Origin: Corynebacterium sp. CNJ-954 | Lineage (GTDB): Bacteria > Actinomycetota > Actinomycetes > Mycobacteriales > Mycobacteriaceae | Direction of reading: 5' to 3' | Assembly: GCF_001942345.1 (NCBI RefSeq) | Contig: NZ_MKKI01000007.1 | Coordinates: 1-51,174 of the forward strand | Length of the DNA stretch: 51,174 nucleotides | Shown here: positions 36,654 through 44,549 of the stretch, piece after piece | Position numbering within the stretch: position 1 is the first letter of the stretch | How the letters are laid out: each line of letters starts with the position of its first letter | Position numbers and translations under genes: made by a program | Notes under the pieces: generated by a model | What the model was told of the DNA's origin: nothing | What the model saw: only the letters and a program-made list of their open reading frames with translations | Database searches by the model: none

Positions 36654-37540
36654 GCGGAGACGACCTCCTTGAAAAGATCGGTCAGGTCGGGAACGCGCCG
36701 GGTGAATCCGTGGACGGTCCCGGCGTCGAGGGCGGCGTGGAGGATCTGCTGGTCCGCGACATGACCGGCATCCAGCACAACGGAGTTCTCGTCGGACTCG
36801 ATAACCCGGGTGCCGGCCGGGTACCAGTCACGGGCGGTGGTCAACACCTCGTAGAGCACCGGCCCGCGGCTGCGGAGGTCATCGACGGTTCCTTCCGCTT
36901 TCATCTGGCCTTTGGTGATGATGCCTACCCGGTGGCAGAGTCTCTGCACCAGGTCGAGCTGGTGGGAGGAGAAGAGGACGGGCACCCCTTCGGCGGCCTT
37001 CGACAGGAGCATGTCACTCATCACGGAGACCGCGACGGGGTCGAGACCGCTGAAGGGCTCGTCGAGGATGAGCAGGGCAGGGTGGTGGACGAGGGACGCG
37101 GCCAGCTGGACGCGCTGCTGGTTACCCAGTGAGAGTTCCTGCAGTTTGGATTCAGCGCGTTCGGCGAGTCCGAGTTGCTCGAGAAGTTCGTTGGTTGAGG
37201 ACGTCGCCGCCTGTTTGGTGAGACCGTGCAGACGACCGAAGAAGGTCAGCTGGTCGGCGATCTTCTCTTTGTCGTACAGCCCGCGTTCTTCCGGCATGTA
37301 TCCGATGGTGCGACGTATGTCGTCGTTGATCGGCGTGCCGTCGACCCGGGCTTCGCCGGTGTCGGATGCGAGCACGCCCAGCGCAATGCGCATGGCGGTT
37401 GATTTTCCGGCGCCGTTGGAGCCGACGAATCCGTAGATCTCGCCGGGGCGCACGGTGAAGCTCATGTCTGTCAGGGCCCGGACGGCGGAGTCGCCGCTTC
37501 CGAAGGTCTTGTTGAGGTGGTCAAGTTCGAGGGTTGGCAT
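36650..37540 (-). CDS. ABC exporter ATPase, NatA-like
   Basis: 296 residues. Walker A GSNGAGKST, Q-loop in IGYMPEERGLYD (the MPEERGLY form typical of NatA/YhaQ ATPases), signature LSLGNQQRVQLA (variant LSLGN), Walker B LLILDEPFSGLDP and the H-loop FSSHQLD. A C-terminal domain of about 90 residues follows. Forms the exporter with the overlapping downstream permease. The gene begins 37 bp after the small membrane protein gene on the same strand. Confidence 0.9.
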   Translation of the reverse strand: MPTLELDHLNKTFGSGDSAVRALTDMSFTVRPGEIYGFVGSNGAGKSTAMRIALGVLASDTGEARVDGTPINDDIRRTIGYMPEERGLYDKEKIADQLTFFGRLHGLTKQAATSSTNELLEQLGLAERAESKLQELSLGNQQRVQLAASLVHHPALLILDEPFSGLDPVAVSVMSDMLLSKAAEGVPVLFSSHQLDLVQRLCHRVGIITKGQMKAEGTVDDLRSRGPVLYEVLTTARDWYPAGTRVIESDENSVVLDAGHVADQQILHAALDAGTVHGFTRRVPDLTDLFKEVVSA

Positions 37541-37577
37541 GAGGTTCTCCTCTGGTTGAGGGGTGGTGATGGCCAGA

Positions 37578-38123
37578 TTAGTTGTTTGGCGGGGGAACGG
37601 GGCCGAAGGTCGTTGCGTAGGCGATGGTGGGCATGGCCGTGGCGGACATCATTCCGAGAATGCTGAAGAGTCCGGCGGTGTACACCCAGCGATTGAGGCT
37701 GTCAGGGTTGATTACGGCTACGAACACCATGAAGAGGCTGACGGTGAGGAGGATCAGCGTCATCCATCCGTAAGCCGCGACTTGCCAGGTGCGTAGGACT
37801 TTCGCTTCGTACTCGTCGAGTTCGGCGTCGGGGGCGACGTCGCGGGTATTGATCACCGTCCGAAGCATCGTCCAGCTCACGCAGACGATCACCGTGAAGG
37901 GGATCCATGCGAACAGAAACGGGGGCCAGAAGATCTGGGCGAAGGCGGTAATCAGCCCTATCGCCAGAGAGCCGAGGTAGATCCTGATCAGCAGACGTAC
38001 GCGGTCCGCAGTCCTCCAAGCGGGAAGTTGGGTTGATATGGACTCCGCCCGGGCGAGCCACCGTTCCGCTCTACGCTCGGTCCGTCGCTCAGCCCAGGCC
38101 GCGAATCCGCGCATGGTGTTCAT
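37578..38123 (-). CDS. Four-helix membrane protein of unknown function in the ABC cassette
   Basis: 181 residues. A basic N-terminal segment (ERRTERRAERWLARAE) is followed by four transmembrane helices in two pairs (about 45-67, 68-90, 115-140, 145-168) separated by an acidic loop containing DAELDEYEAKVLRTW. No family recognised. ATG 38123 follows AAGGA by 6 nt and overlaps the regulator stop by one base; GTG one codon earlier is possible. Its tight linkage to an XRE gene and a Nat-type exporter suggests a sensor or accessory subunit (inference). Confidence 0.65.
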   Translation of the reverse strand: MNTMRGFAAWAERRTERRAERWLARAESISTQLPAWRTADRVRLLIRIYLGSLAIGLITAFAQIFWPPFLFAWIPFTVIVCVSWTMLRTVINTRDVAPDAELDEYEAKVLRTWQVAAYGWMTLILLTVSLFMVFVAVINPDSLNRWVYTAGLFSILGMMSATAMPTIAYATTFGPVPPPNN

Positions 38124-38386
38124 CACTGATCCTTCCGGTAGATCTCGGTGGACATCGGCGCGAACTCTGTCCGGCTGAATACGGCTTCGACCGGGAGGGT
38201 GAAGACCTCACAGATACGGAATGCGAGGTCGAGACTGGGGGAGTGGTCGCCCCGTTCGAGTGCGCCGACCGTCTGCGGGTTCACGTCGATGAGGTCCGCC
38301 AGCTCAGCGCGTGACAAGTCCCTTTCGACACGAAGAACCCGGATCCTGTTGTGGATCGGGCGCACCGGCTTCTTCTTCGGGGACAT
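38123..38386 (-). CDS. Small XRE-family regulator of the ABC cassette
   Basis: 87 residues, essentially one helix-turn-helix domain: IRVLRVERDLSRAELADLI, NPQTVGALERGDHSPSLDLA and FRICEVFTLPVEAVFS. This compact type (YozG-like) usually sits before a small membrane protein and an ABC exporter. The first gene of the leftward cassette; an inverted repeat at its promoter is a likely autoregulatory operator. Start ATG 38386. Confidence 0.85.
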   Translation of the reverse strand: MSPKKKPVRPIHNRIRVLRVERDLSRAELADLIDVNPQTVGALERGDHSPSLDLAFRICEVFTLPVEAVFSRTEFAPMSTEIYRKDQ

Positions 38387-38394
38387 GAGACAAA

Positions 38395-38412
38395 GTGTTG
38401 TATAAACACAAC
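38395..38412 (-). promoter_or_regulatory. Inverted-repeat operator of the XRE/ABC cassette
   Basis: GTGTTGTATAAACACAAC contains GTTGT-N6-ACAAC with an AT-rich centre. On the minus strand TTGACA (about 38420-38415) lies just upstream as a -35. It lies 9 bp before the XRE start codon, well placed for repression. Confidence 0.5.
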
Positions 38413-38458
38413 GCTATGTCAACCTTTTCCAGTCAGTGCATCAAGCCCCGGGGAGGCC

Positions 38459-38464
38459 TACGCT
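38459..38464 (+). promoter_or_regulatory. -10 element of the aldo-keto reductase gene (leaderless)
   Basis: TACGCT ends 7 nt before ATG 38472, and no SD lies between. The geometry predicts transcription starting at the start codon. Confidence 0.45.
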
Positions 38465-38471
38465 GGTCGCC

Positions 38472-39356
38472 ATGACAGACAAGAACCAGACCGCTGTGAC
38501 AGTCACCCTCAACGACGGACAGGAGATCCCCCAGCTCGGCCTCGGCGTCTGGGAGCTCTCACCGGAGGACGCCTACTCGTCGACCCGTGCCGCACTCACG
38601 GCAGGCGCCCGCCACATTGACACGGCTGCCGCCTACGGAAACGAGAAGGACGTCGGACGTGCGATCGCCGATGCCATCGCCGAGGGGGAGGTCACCCGTG
38701 ACGACCTCTACATCACCACCAAACTGTGGAATGCAGACCAGGCGCCGGGCAAGGCCGCCGACGCCATCGACACCTCGTTGGCGAACCTCGGTCTCGACCA
38801 CGTCGACCTCTGGTTGATCCACTGGCCACTGCCGTCCTACGGGCGCTACGTGGAGGCGTGGCGGTCCTTGATCGCGGCCCGGGAGGCAGGAAAAACAACC
38901 TCCATCGGTGTCTCGAACTTCTACCCCGAGGTCCTCGACGAGATCATCGACGCCACCGGAGTTGTTCCGGCGGTCAACCAGATCGAGCTTCATCCGGGAC
39001 TCTCCCAGGCTGCTCAGCGTGCCGACGACGCCAAGCGTGGCATCGTCACCGAGGCATGGTCGCCGCTGGGGCGTGGGTTGCTCGACCACCCCGTGATCAC
39101 CGCGATCGCGGGGGAGCACGGTGTGAACCCTGCCCAGGTGATTGTGCGCTGGCACCTGCAGCAGGGCATCGTGGTCTTCCCGCGGTCCCGGCAGCCGGAG
39201 CGGGTTCGTCAGAACCTCGACGTCGACGGCTTCGAGCTCACCGAGGGCCAGATCGCGCAGATCACCGCCCTGGACGACGACACCGATGCTGCCGGGCGCG
39301 TCGGCGCTGATCCCCGCGAAGCGGCTTTCGGCATCCCGGAGGACGAGGAAGCCTGA
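38472..39356 (+). CDS. Aldo/keto reductase (2,5-diketogluconate reductase-like)
   Basis: 294 residues, AKR5-type NADPH-dependent carbonyl reductase. The catalytic tetrad is visible: Asp and Tyr in HIDTAAAYGNEKDVG, Lys in YITTKLWN and His in LWLIHWPLP. GVSNFYPEVL, the NQIELHPGLSQ segment and the cofactor-phosphate motif VVFPRSRQPERVRQN follow. Cytoplasmic. ATG 38472 is favoured by the family start and the leaderless promoter; the frame extends 36 bp upstream without signal. Natural substrate unknown. Confidence 0.9.
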   Translation: MTDKNQTAVTVTLNDGQEIPQLGLGVWELSPEDAYSSTRAALTAGARHIDTAAAYGNEKDVGRAIADAIAEGEVTRDDLYITTKLWNADQAPGKAADAIDTSLANLGLDHVDLWLIHWPLPSYGRYVEAWRSLIAAREAGKTTSIGVSNFYPEVLDEIIDATGVVPAVNQIELHPGLSQAAQRADDAKRGIVTEAWSPLGRGLLDHPVITAIAGEHGVNPAQVIVRWHLQQGIVVFPRSRQPERVRQNLDVDGFELTEGQIAQITALDDDTDAAGRVGADPREAAFGIPEDEEA

Positions 39357-39472
39357 AGAAGAACGACCGGGGTCACCCCCTCAAATGCGGTGTCTACCTA
39401 CCTGGTCCTTACTTTCGGGAACAATGGGGCACCGGAGAGAAACTGGATAACCGGCTTTACGGTGAGAGGTAG

Positions 39473-40261
39473 ATGAGGGGCATGGCAGAGGTACAGGAGA
39501 CGCCGGTCGACGCAGGTATCCGGGTGGCGCGGGACAGTACCACGCCCGCGGTGGGGTGGATCACCCTCAGTCGTCCTGAGAGGCGCAACGCCCTCGACGC
39601 CGAGCTGTGCGCGGCCATCGCCGACGCTGTCGAAGAATTCGTCGCCGCTGACGATCCGGTCCGTGTCATCCTCGTCCGCGCGGAGGGGCCGGCGTTCTGC
39701 GCCGGCGCGAATCTCAAGGGCGGGGTCTACGCCAGCGGGTTCTTCGCCACGGTTGAACGCATGATCCGCGCGATCTCCGAGGCTCCGGTGCCGGTCATCG
39801 CCGATGTTCAGGGGCCTGCCGTCGGTGCCGGATGCCAGCTCGTCCTCGCCTGTGACCTGCGTGTCATGGGGTCGAAGGCGCGGGTGTGGGTGCCCGCGGT
39901 CCATCACGGATTCAGCCTGGACCGGTGGACGATCCGGCGTGCCGTGGAACTGCTGGGTGGTTCGGTCGCGCGGAATGTCCTCATCGCCGGTGCACAGGTC
40001 GGTCAAGGCATGGCTGTGGCCAACGGCTTCGCCATGTTGGGTGGGCCGTCGCACGACGCCGTGGAACTGGCCCGCACCATGTCACGGCAGGCGCCGATGC
40101 CGATGCACTACTTCAAACTGGCGATGAACAATCCTGAGCCGGACTCCGAGCTCGCCGGCGAGATCGACCGGCTCGGTGGTGCCTGCTGGCTCAGCAGGGA
40201 CGCCGCGGAAGCGCGCCGGGCCCGTGAGGAAAAGCGGTCCCCGATCTTCGAAGGGCGGTAG
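39473..40261 (+). CDS. echA6: EchA6-like crotonase-fold protein
   Basis: 262 residues. Crotonase fold with the CoA-binding oxyanion loops FCAGANLKG and QGPAVGAGCQL. The region that carries catalytic glutamates in enoyl-CoA hydratases reads WVPAVHHGFSLDRWTIRRAVELLGG, lacking the usual PE and GGTQ; the LDxWxIRR pattern is that of M. tuberculosis EchA6, a non-catalytic acyl-CoA-binding protein tied to mycolate synthesis. Position before a CtpE-like ATPase also matches EchA6-CtpE order. Start may be ATG 39473 or 39482; neither has an ideally spaced SD. The stop overlaps the ATPase start by one base (TAGTG). Confidence 0.75.
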   Translation: MRGMAEVQETPVDAGIRVARDSTTPAVGWITLSRPERRNALDAELCAAIADAVEEFVAADDPVRVILVRAEGPAFCAGANLKGGVYASGFFATVERMIRAISEAPVPVIADVQGPAVGAGCQLVLACDLRVMGSKARVWVPAVHHGFSLDRWTIRRAVELLGGSVARNVLIAGAQVGQGMAVANGFAMLGGPSHDAVELARTMSRQAPMPMHYFKLAMNNPEPDSELAGEIDRLGGACWLSRDAAEARRAREEKRSPIFEGR

Positions 40262-42639
40262 TGACGGTGACCCAGGCCACAGGAGTCTCGCTCACCGGTC
40301 TCAGTTCGTCCGAGGTGTCCCAGCGTGTCTCCGAAGGACGGACGAACACCGTCGGCAGGAGCACCGGACGCAGCGTCTGGCAGATCATCCGCGCGAACGT
40401 CTTCACCCGGGTCAACGCGATCCTCGGCGTGTTGTGCGTGATCGTGCTGACTACCGGATCATGGATCAACGCCGCATTCGGGCTGCTGATCATCGCCAAC
40501 TCGGCGGTCGGCGTGATCCAGGAGCTGCGTGCCAAACGGACGCTGGCCAATCTACGTATCGTCGGTGAGACCCAGCCGACCGTCCTGCGTGACGGGGAAC
40601 GGCGCACGGTCCACCAGTCTGAGGTCGTCGTCGACGACCTCATCGTCCTCAGGTCCGGTGACGAGATCGTGGTCGACGGGACACTGGTGGTCACGGCCGA
40701 CTCCGGGTTCACCGTCGATGAGTCCCAACTCACCGGCGAAGCGGACGCCGTGCACAAGGAGACCGGGGATGAGGTGCTCTCCGGTTCATTCGTCACCGGT
40801 GGGACCGCTGTCTTCCGCGCGGAGAAGGTGGGGGAGGAGGCCTATGCTGCACGCCTCGCCGCTGAGGCGAGCGAGTTCTCACTGACGGACTCTGTGCTGA
40901 TGAGTGGAATCAACAGCATCCTGCGGGTCATCACCTGGCTGTTGATCCCCACCGGAGTGTTGACGATCTGGACCCAGCTGGTGCGCTCGGGGACTGATGT
41001 ACGGGAGTCGATCCTGTCGATGGCCGCGGCTATCGTCCCCATGGTGCCAGAGGGCCTTGTCCTGATGACGTCGATCGCCTTTGCCGCCGGAGTGATCCGC
41101 CTCGGGCAGTACAAGGCGTTGGTCAATGAACTTGTCGCCATCGAGGGGCTGGCCCGGGTCAATACCGTGTGCACCGACAAGACGGGCACCCTGACGACCA
41201 ATGAAATGGAGCTCGACGGGGTCTACACCGCGGACGGAGTTGCCGCGCCGGAAGAACTCCGTGAGGCGCTGGGGCGGCTGGTGGCCTCCCAGGAGGACCG
41301 TAACTCCACCGCTGAGGCGATCCTCGCCGCTTACGACGAGCCGTCCCCGTTCGACGGTGTCGAGATCCCCTTTAATTCACAGTGGAAGTACTCCGGTGTG
41401 CAGTGTCCCGGTCATGCGTGGATCCTCGGCGCGCCCGACGTCCTGCTGTCTGAGGGAGCTGCCGCTGAAACGGCGAAGAAGTTCGGTGACCGTGGGCTGC
41501 GTGTCCTTGCTTTCGGCCGTGTGGAGGGGGCCCTGCAGAGCCCGGACGGCGACGCCGGAATGTCCGACGCCCCCTCGATCGGAGAGCCGGTGTTGGTGAC
41601 CTTGGGCCAGCAGTTACGTCCTGATGCGAGGGAGACACTCGACTTCTTCGATACCCAGGACGTTGACCTGAAGATCATCTCCGGCGACAATCCCGACTCC
41701 GTTGCTGCTGTGGCGCGCGGTGCGACGGACCGTGAGCTCGTTGCCGTGGACGCCCGCACCCTCGACGACCTGCCCGAGGCCGATTTCGACGAAGAGGTTG
41801 CCCGGGCGAATGTCTTTGGACGTGTACGCCCCGAGCAGAAGCAGCAGATGGTGGAGTCGCTGCACCGTGCCGGTAGGACGGTGGCGATGACCGGCGACGG
41901 TGTGAACGATGTCCTTGCCCTCAAGAAGGCGGATATCGGCGTGGCCATGGGGGCCGGTGCTCCCGCGACCCGTAGTGTGGCGCAGCTGGTCCTGCTGACC
42001 AACCGGTTCTCCGCTCTCCCCAAGGTGGTGGGGGAGGGACGTCGGGTCATCGGCAACATCGAACGGGTCGCGAACCTCTTCCTGACCAAGACGGTCTACT
42101 CGGTGGTGCTGGCACTGGTCGTGGCTGTGATGGGGATATCCTTCCCCTTCCAGCCGATTCACGTGACCATCACCGGTTGGTTCACAATCGGCATCCCCGC
42201 CTTCATTCTCGCGTTGGCCCCCAACAACGAACGCCCGCGCGACGGCTTCCTCCGTCGCGTGCTGTCGCTGGCGGTGCCGTCCGGCGTACTGGTCGGTGGG
42301 TTCGCGGTGGCAATGTGGATCGCGGTCTACCCCGGGGGTGACGCTCCGGAGATTGAGCGGGCCCAGGCGGGTACGGCGGTTCTGCTCGCGCTGATCGTGA
42401 TGGGGCTCTGGGTGCTGGGCATCGTCGCCCGTCCCCTGGTGTGGTGGAAGATCCTGCTCCTGGTGGGGTGTGTGGCCGGTTATGTCCTGTTGTTCACGGT
42501 GCCGTTCCTGCGTGAACTGGTTCTGCTGGAGCCCGGGGACACCCGGCTCATGTTGCTCGGGCTGGTGGTCGGAGCGGTCGGTGCACTGGTGATCGAGGTG
42601 GTGCACCGGGTGGTCGGGAGGCGACGCCGCGAAAAGTAG
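40261..42639 (+). CDS. ctpE: P-type cation ATPase, CtpE-like
   Basis: 792 residues. P2-type layout without an N-terminal metal-binding domain: SQLTGEADAVHKE (actuator), phosphorylation site CTDKTGTLTTNEM (Asp306), and TGDGVNDVLALKKADIGVAM (hinge), with transmembrane helices before, around MVPEGLVLMTS and six at the C terminus. Mycobacterial CtpE (Rv0908) is a calcium importer needed for envelope integrity; the ion here is inferred from that similarity. GTG start, coupled to echA6. The stop codon lies inside the palindromic operator of the next operon. Confidence 0.87.
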   Translation: MTVTQATGVSLTGLSSSEVSQRVSEGRTNTVGRSTGRSVWQIIRANVFTRVNAILGVLCVIVLTTGSWINAAFGLLIIANSAVGVIQELRAKRTLANLRIVGETQPTVLRDGERRTVHQSEVVVDDLIVLRSGDEIVVDGTLVVTADSGFTVDESQLTGEADAVHKETGDEVLSGSFVTGGTAVFRAEKVGEEAYAARLAAEASEFSLTDSVLMSGINSILRVITWLLIPTGVLTIWTQLVRSGTDVRESILSMAAAIVPMVPEGLVLMTSIAFAAGVIRLGQYKALVNELVAIEGLARVNTVCTDKTGTLTTNEMELDGVYTADGVAAPEELREALGRLVASQEDRNSTAEAILAAYDEPSPFDGVEIPFNSQWKYSGVQCPGHAWILGAPDVLLSEGAAAETAKKFGDRGLRVLAFGRVEGALQSPDGDAGMSDAPSIGEPVLVTLGQQLRPDARETLDFFDTQDVDLKIISGDNPDSVAAVARGATDRELVAVDARTLDDLPEADFDEEVARANVFGRVRPEQKQQMVESLHRAGRTVAMTGDGVNDVLALKKADIGVAMGAGAPATRSVAQLVLLTNRFSALPKVVGEGRRVIGNIERVANLFLTKTVYSVVLALVVAVMGISFPFQPIHVTITGWFTIGIPAFILALAPNNERPRDGFLRRVLSLAVPSGVLVGGFAVAMWIAVYPGGDAPEIERAQAGTAVLLALIVMGLWVLGIVARPLVWWKILLLVGCVAGYVLLFTVPFLRELVLLEPGDTRLMLLGLVVGAVGALVIEVVHRVVGRRRREK

Positions 42640-42657
42640 TTGACATGTCATCTACTT
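42634..42657. promoter_or_regulatory. 24-bp near-perfect palindrome at the monooxygenase operon
   Basis: AAGTAG-T-TGACATGTCA-T-CTACTT: the outer 6-bp arms and the inner 10-bp core are perfectly symmetric, with only the two intervening T positions breaking symmetry. TTGACA inside could serve as -35. It overlaps the ctpE stop and ends 18 bp before ATG 42676. The arrangement fits a dimeric repressor such as MarR, HxlR or TetR; the protein is not encoded next to it. Confidence 0.65.
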
Positions 42658-42675
42658 CAGGTGGATCATGGGGTC

Positions 42676-43803
42676 ATGGACTTCGGAATCTTCACCATCG
42701 GTGATCTCACCCCCGACCCCACCACCGGTCGGGTACCTGACGAGCATGAACGGATCTCGGCGACGGTGGAGTACGCCAGGAAAGCCGAGGAGGTCGGTCT
42801 GGATGTCTTCGCCACCGGTGAGCACCACAACCCTCCGTTCGTCGCCCCGGCCAATCCGCCGATTCTGATGGCGTACCTGGCGGCACAGACCGAGAAGATC
42901 CGCTTCTCCACTGCCACGACGCTGATCACCACCAACGATCCGGTGCGACTGGCAGAGGACTACGCCTACGTCCAACATCTCACCGGTGGGCGGATGGACC
43001 TGATGATGGGTCGGGGCAACACCGGCCCAGTCTACCCGTGGTTCGGCAAGGACATCCGCAAGGGTATTCCGTTGGCGGTGGAGAACTACCATCTGCTGCG
43101 CACGTTGTGGAGGCAGGAGGACGTGTCGTGGAAGGGTGAGTTCCGCACCCCGTTGCAGAACTTCACCTCGATGCCCCGCCCCCTGGACGGCACCCCGCCG
43201 TTCGTGTGGCACGGCTCGATCCGGTCGCCGGAGATCGCGGAACAGGCGGCGTACTACGGTGACGGCTTCTTCCACAACCACATCTTCTGGAATATCGAGC
43301 ACACCGCGACCATGGTGAACACCTACCGGCAACGATTCGAGTACTACGGCCACGGAGCTGCGGACCAGGCGATCGTGGGGCTGGGCGGTCAGGTATTCAT
43401 CGGTGACACCGAGAAGAAGGCGAAAGAGTACTTCCGTCCGTACTTCGACAATGCCCCGGTCTACGGACACGGACCGAGCATGGAGGACTTCACCCGGATG
43501 ACTCCGTTGACGGTGGGGACGGTGGACCAGGTCATTGAACGCTACCTCGGCTACGCGGATGCGGTGGGTGACTACCAGCGACAGATGTTCCTGGTGGATC
43601 ATGCCGGCCTCCCCAGGGAGGTGGTGCTGGAGCAGATCGAGATCCTCGGCACCGAGGTCGTCCCGGTCCTGCGTCGTGAGCTGGAGGCCCGACGTCCTGC
43701 GCATGTCCCCAGTGGGCCGCCGACGCATGGGTCCCTGGTGGCGGCAGGAATGAATGATCCCTTCCACGACGTTGAGCCTGTGAAGGAGAGGAGCAGACAG
43801 TGA
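42676..43803 (+). CDS. FMN-dependent luciferase-like monooxygenase (CE1758 type)
   Basis: 375 residues of the bacterial luciferase-like superfamily: MDFGIFTIGD start, GLDVFATGEHHNPPFVAPANP, LTGGRMDLMMGRGNTGPVYPWFG and PFVWHGSIRSPE. It needs reduced FMN from a partner reductase, here supplied by the next gene, which overlaps by 4 bp (GTGA). This corynebacterial pair is known as the CE1758/CE1759 families. Substrate unknown; a role in oxidising xenobiotics or quinones is plausible. SD GGTGGA is 9 nt upstream. Probably induced by a ligand of the regulator that binds the upstream palindrome. Confidence 0.85.
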   Translation: MDFGIFTIGDLTPDPTTGRVPDEHERISATVEYARKAEEVGLDVFATGEHHNPPFVAPANPPILMAYLAAQTEKIRFSTATTLITTNDPVRLAEDYAYVQHLTGGRMDLMMGRGNTGPVYPWFGKDIRKGIPLAVENYHLLRTLWRQEDVSWKGEFRTPLQNFTSMPRPLDGTPPFVWHGSIRSPEIAEQAAYYGDGFFHNHIFWNIEHTATMVNTYRQRFEYYGHGAADQAIVGLGGQVFIGDTEKKAKEYFRPYFDNAPVYGHGPSMEDFTRMTPLTVGTVDQVIERYLGYADAVGDYQRQMFLVDHAGLPREVVLEQIEILGTEVVPVLRRELEARRPAHVPSGPPTHGSLVAAGMNDPFHDVEPVKERSRQ

Positions 43804-44456
43804 GCACCAGAAAGCTCGTCGTCATCAACGCGGGCCTGAGCAATCCGTCCAGCACCCGGGACATCGCCACCCGGGTCGCCTACGCCGCCGAACATGAGGT
43901 GGCAGCTTCCGGGGCGACGTTGGAGGTCACCGTTCTCGACCTCCGGGCGCTGGCGGGCGACCTGGCCACGTTCATGACGACCATGATCCCGACCCCTGAT
44001 CTGGAGGATGCCCGGCTCCTCGTCGGCAGCGCCGATGCCCTGATCGCGGCCACCCCGGTCTTCCAGGGAAGCTATGCGGGGTTGTTCAAGATGTTCTTCG
44101 ACACACTGGACAAGCATGCTCTGCAGGGGCTCCCGGTGAGTCTGGTCGCTACAGCCGGAACTCCGCGGCACTCGATGGTCTTCGACTACGCGATGCGCCC
44201 GCTACTGTCTTTCCTGCAGGCCACCGTCCTGCCCACCGGGGTCTTCGTCGCGACCGGCGAGTACGGCGAGTCTGATGCTGCCGAAGATCTGCGGGTGAGA
44301 ATCACGCGGGCAGGCAGTGAGATCGCCTCAGCGCTGGGCGCGGGCAGGTCCGTCGGAGCCGATGCCGCCGTGGAGCAGACCGGGGTGGCGCAGGCCCGTG
44401 GTACCGGCGAGTTCGGCGGTTTCGAGGCACTGTTGAGGGCGCACTCCGGGTCGTGA
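43800..44456 (+). CDS. NAD(P)H:FMN reductase partner (CE1759 type)
   Basis: 218 residues, flavodoxin-like NADPH-dependent FMN reductase: LVVINAGLSNPSSTRDIA (phosphate-binding loop), LIAATPVFQGSYAGLFKMFFD and VSLVATAGTPRHSMVFDYAMRPLL. It supplies FMNH2 to the preceding monooxygenase. GTG start overlapping the upstream stop. The C-terminal 25 residues are less ordered. Confidence 0.87.
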   Translation: MSTRKLVVINAGLSNPSSTRDIATRVAYAAEHEVAASGATLEVTVLDLRALAGDLATFMTTMIPTPDLEDARLLVGSADALIAATPVFQGSYAGLFKMFFDTLDKHALQGLPVSLVATAGTPRHSMVFDYAMRPLLSFLQATVLPTGVFVATGEYGESDAAEDLRVRITRAGSEIASALGAGRSVGADAAVEQTGVAQARGTGEFGGFEALLRAHSGS

Positions 44457-44477
44457 GTGGTGGTCCGGCACCGTTTT

Positions 44478-44495
44478 GACCATCAATTTATGGTC
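44478..44495 (+). promoter_or_regulatory. Inverted-repeat operator at the MMPL promoter
   Basis: GACCAT-CAATTT-ATGGTC is a perfect 6-bp inverted repeat. A -35-like TTGACC begins two bases before it (44476), with a possible GAATTC/AATTCT -10 at 44499. TTGACCATCAA (44476-44486) repeats the TTGA-N3-TCAA motif of the WS/DGAT promoter. A regulator bound here would block polymerase. Confidence 0.55.
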
Positions 44496-44549
44496 GGCGA
44501 ATTCTGGCATTCTTGGGTGACTCGTGACGTCGACTGAAGAGAGTGCACC

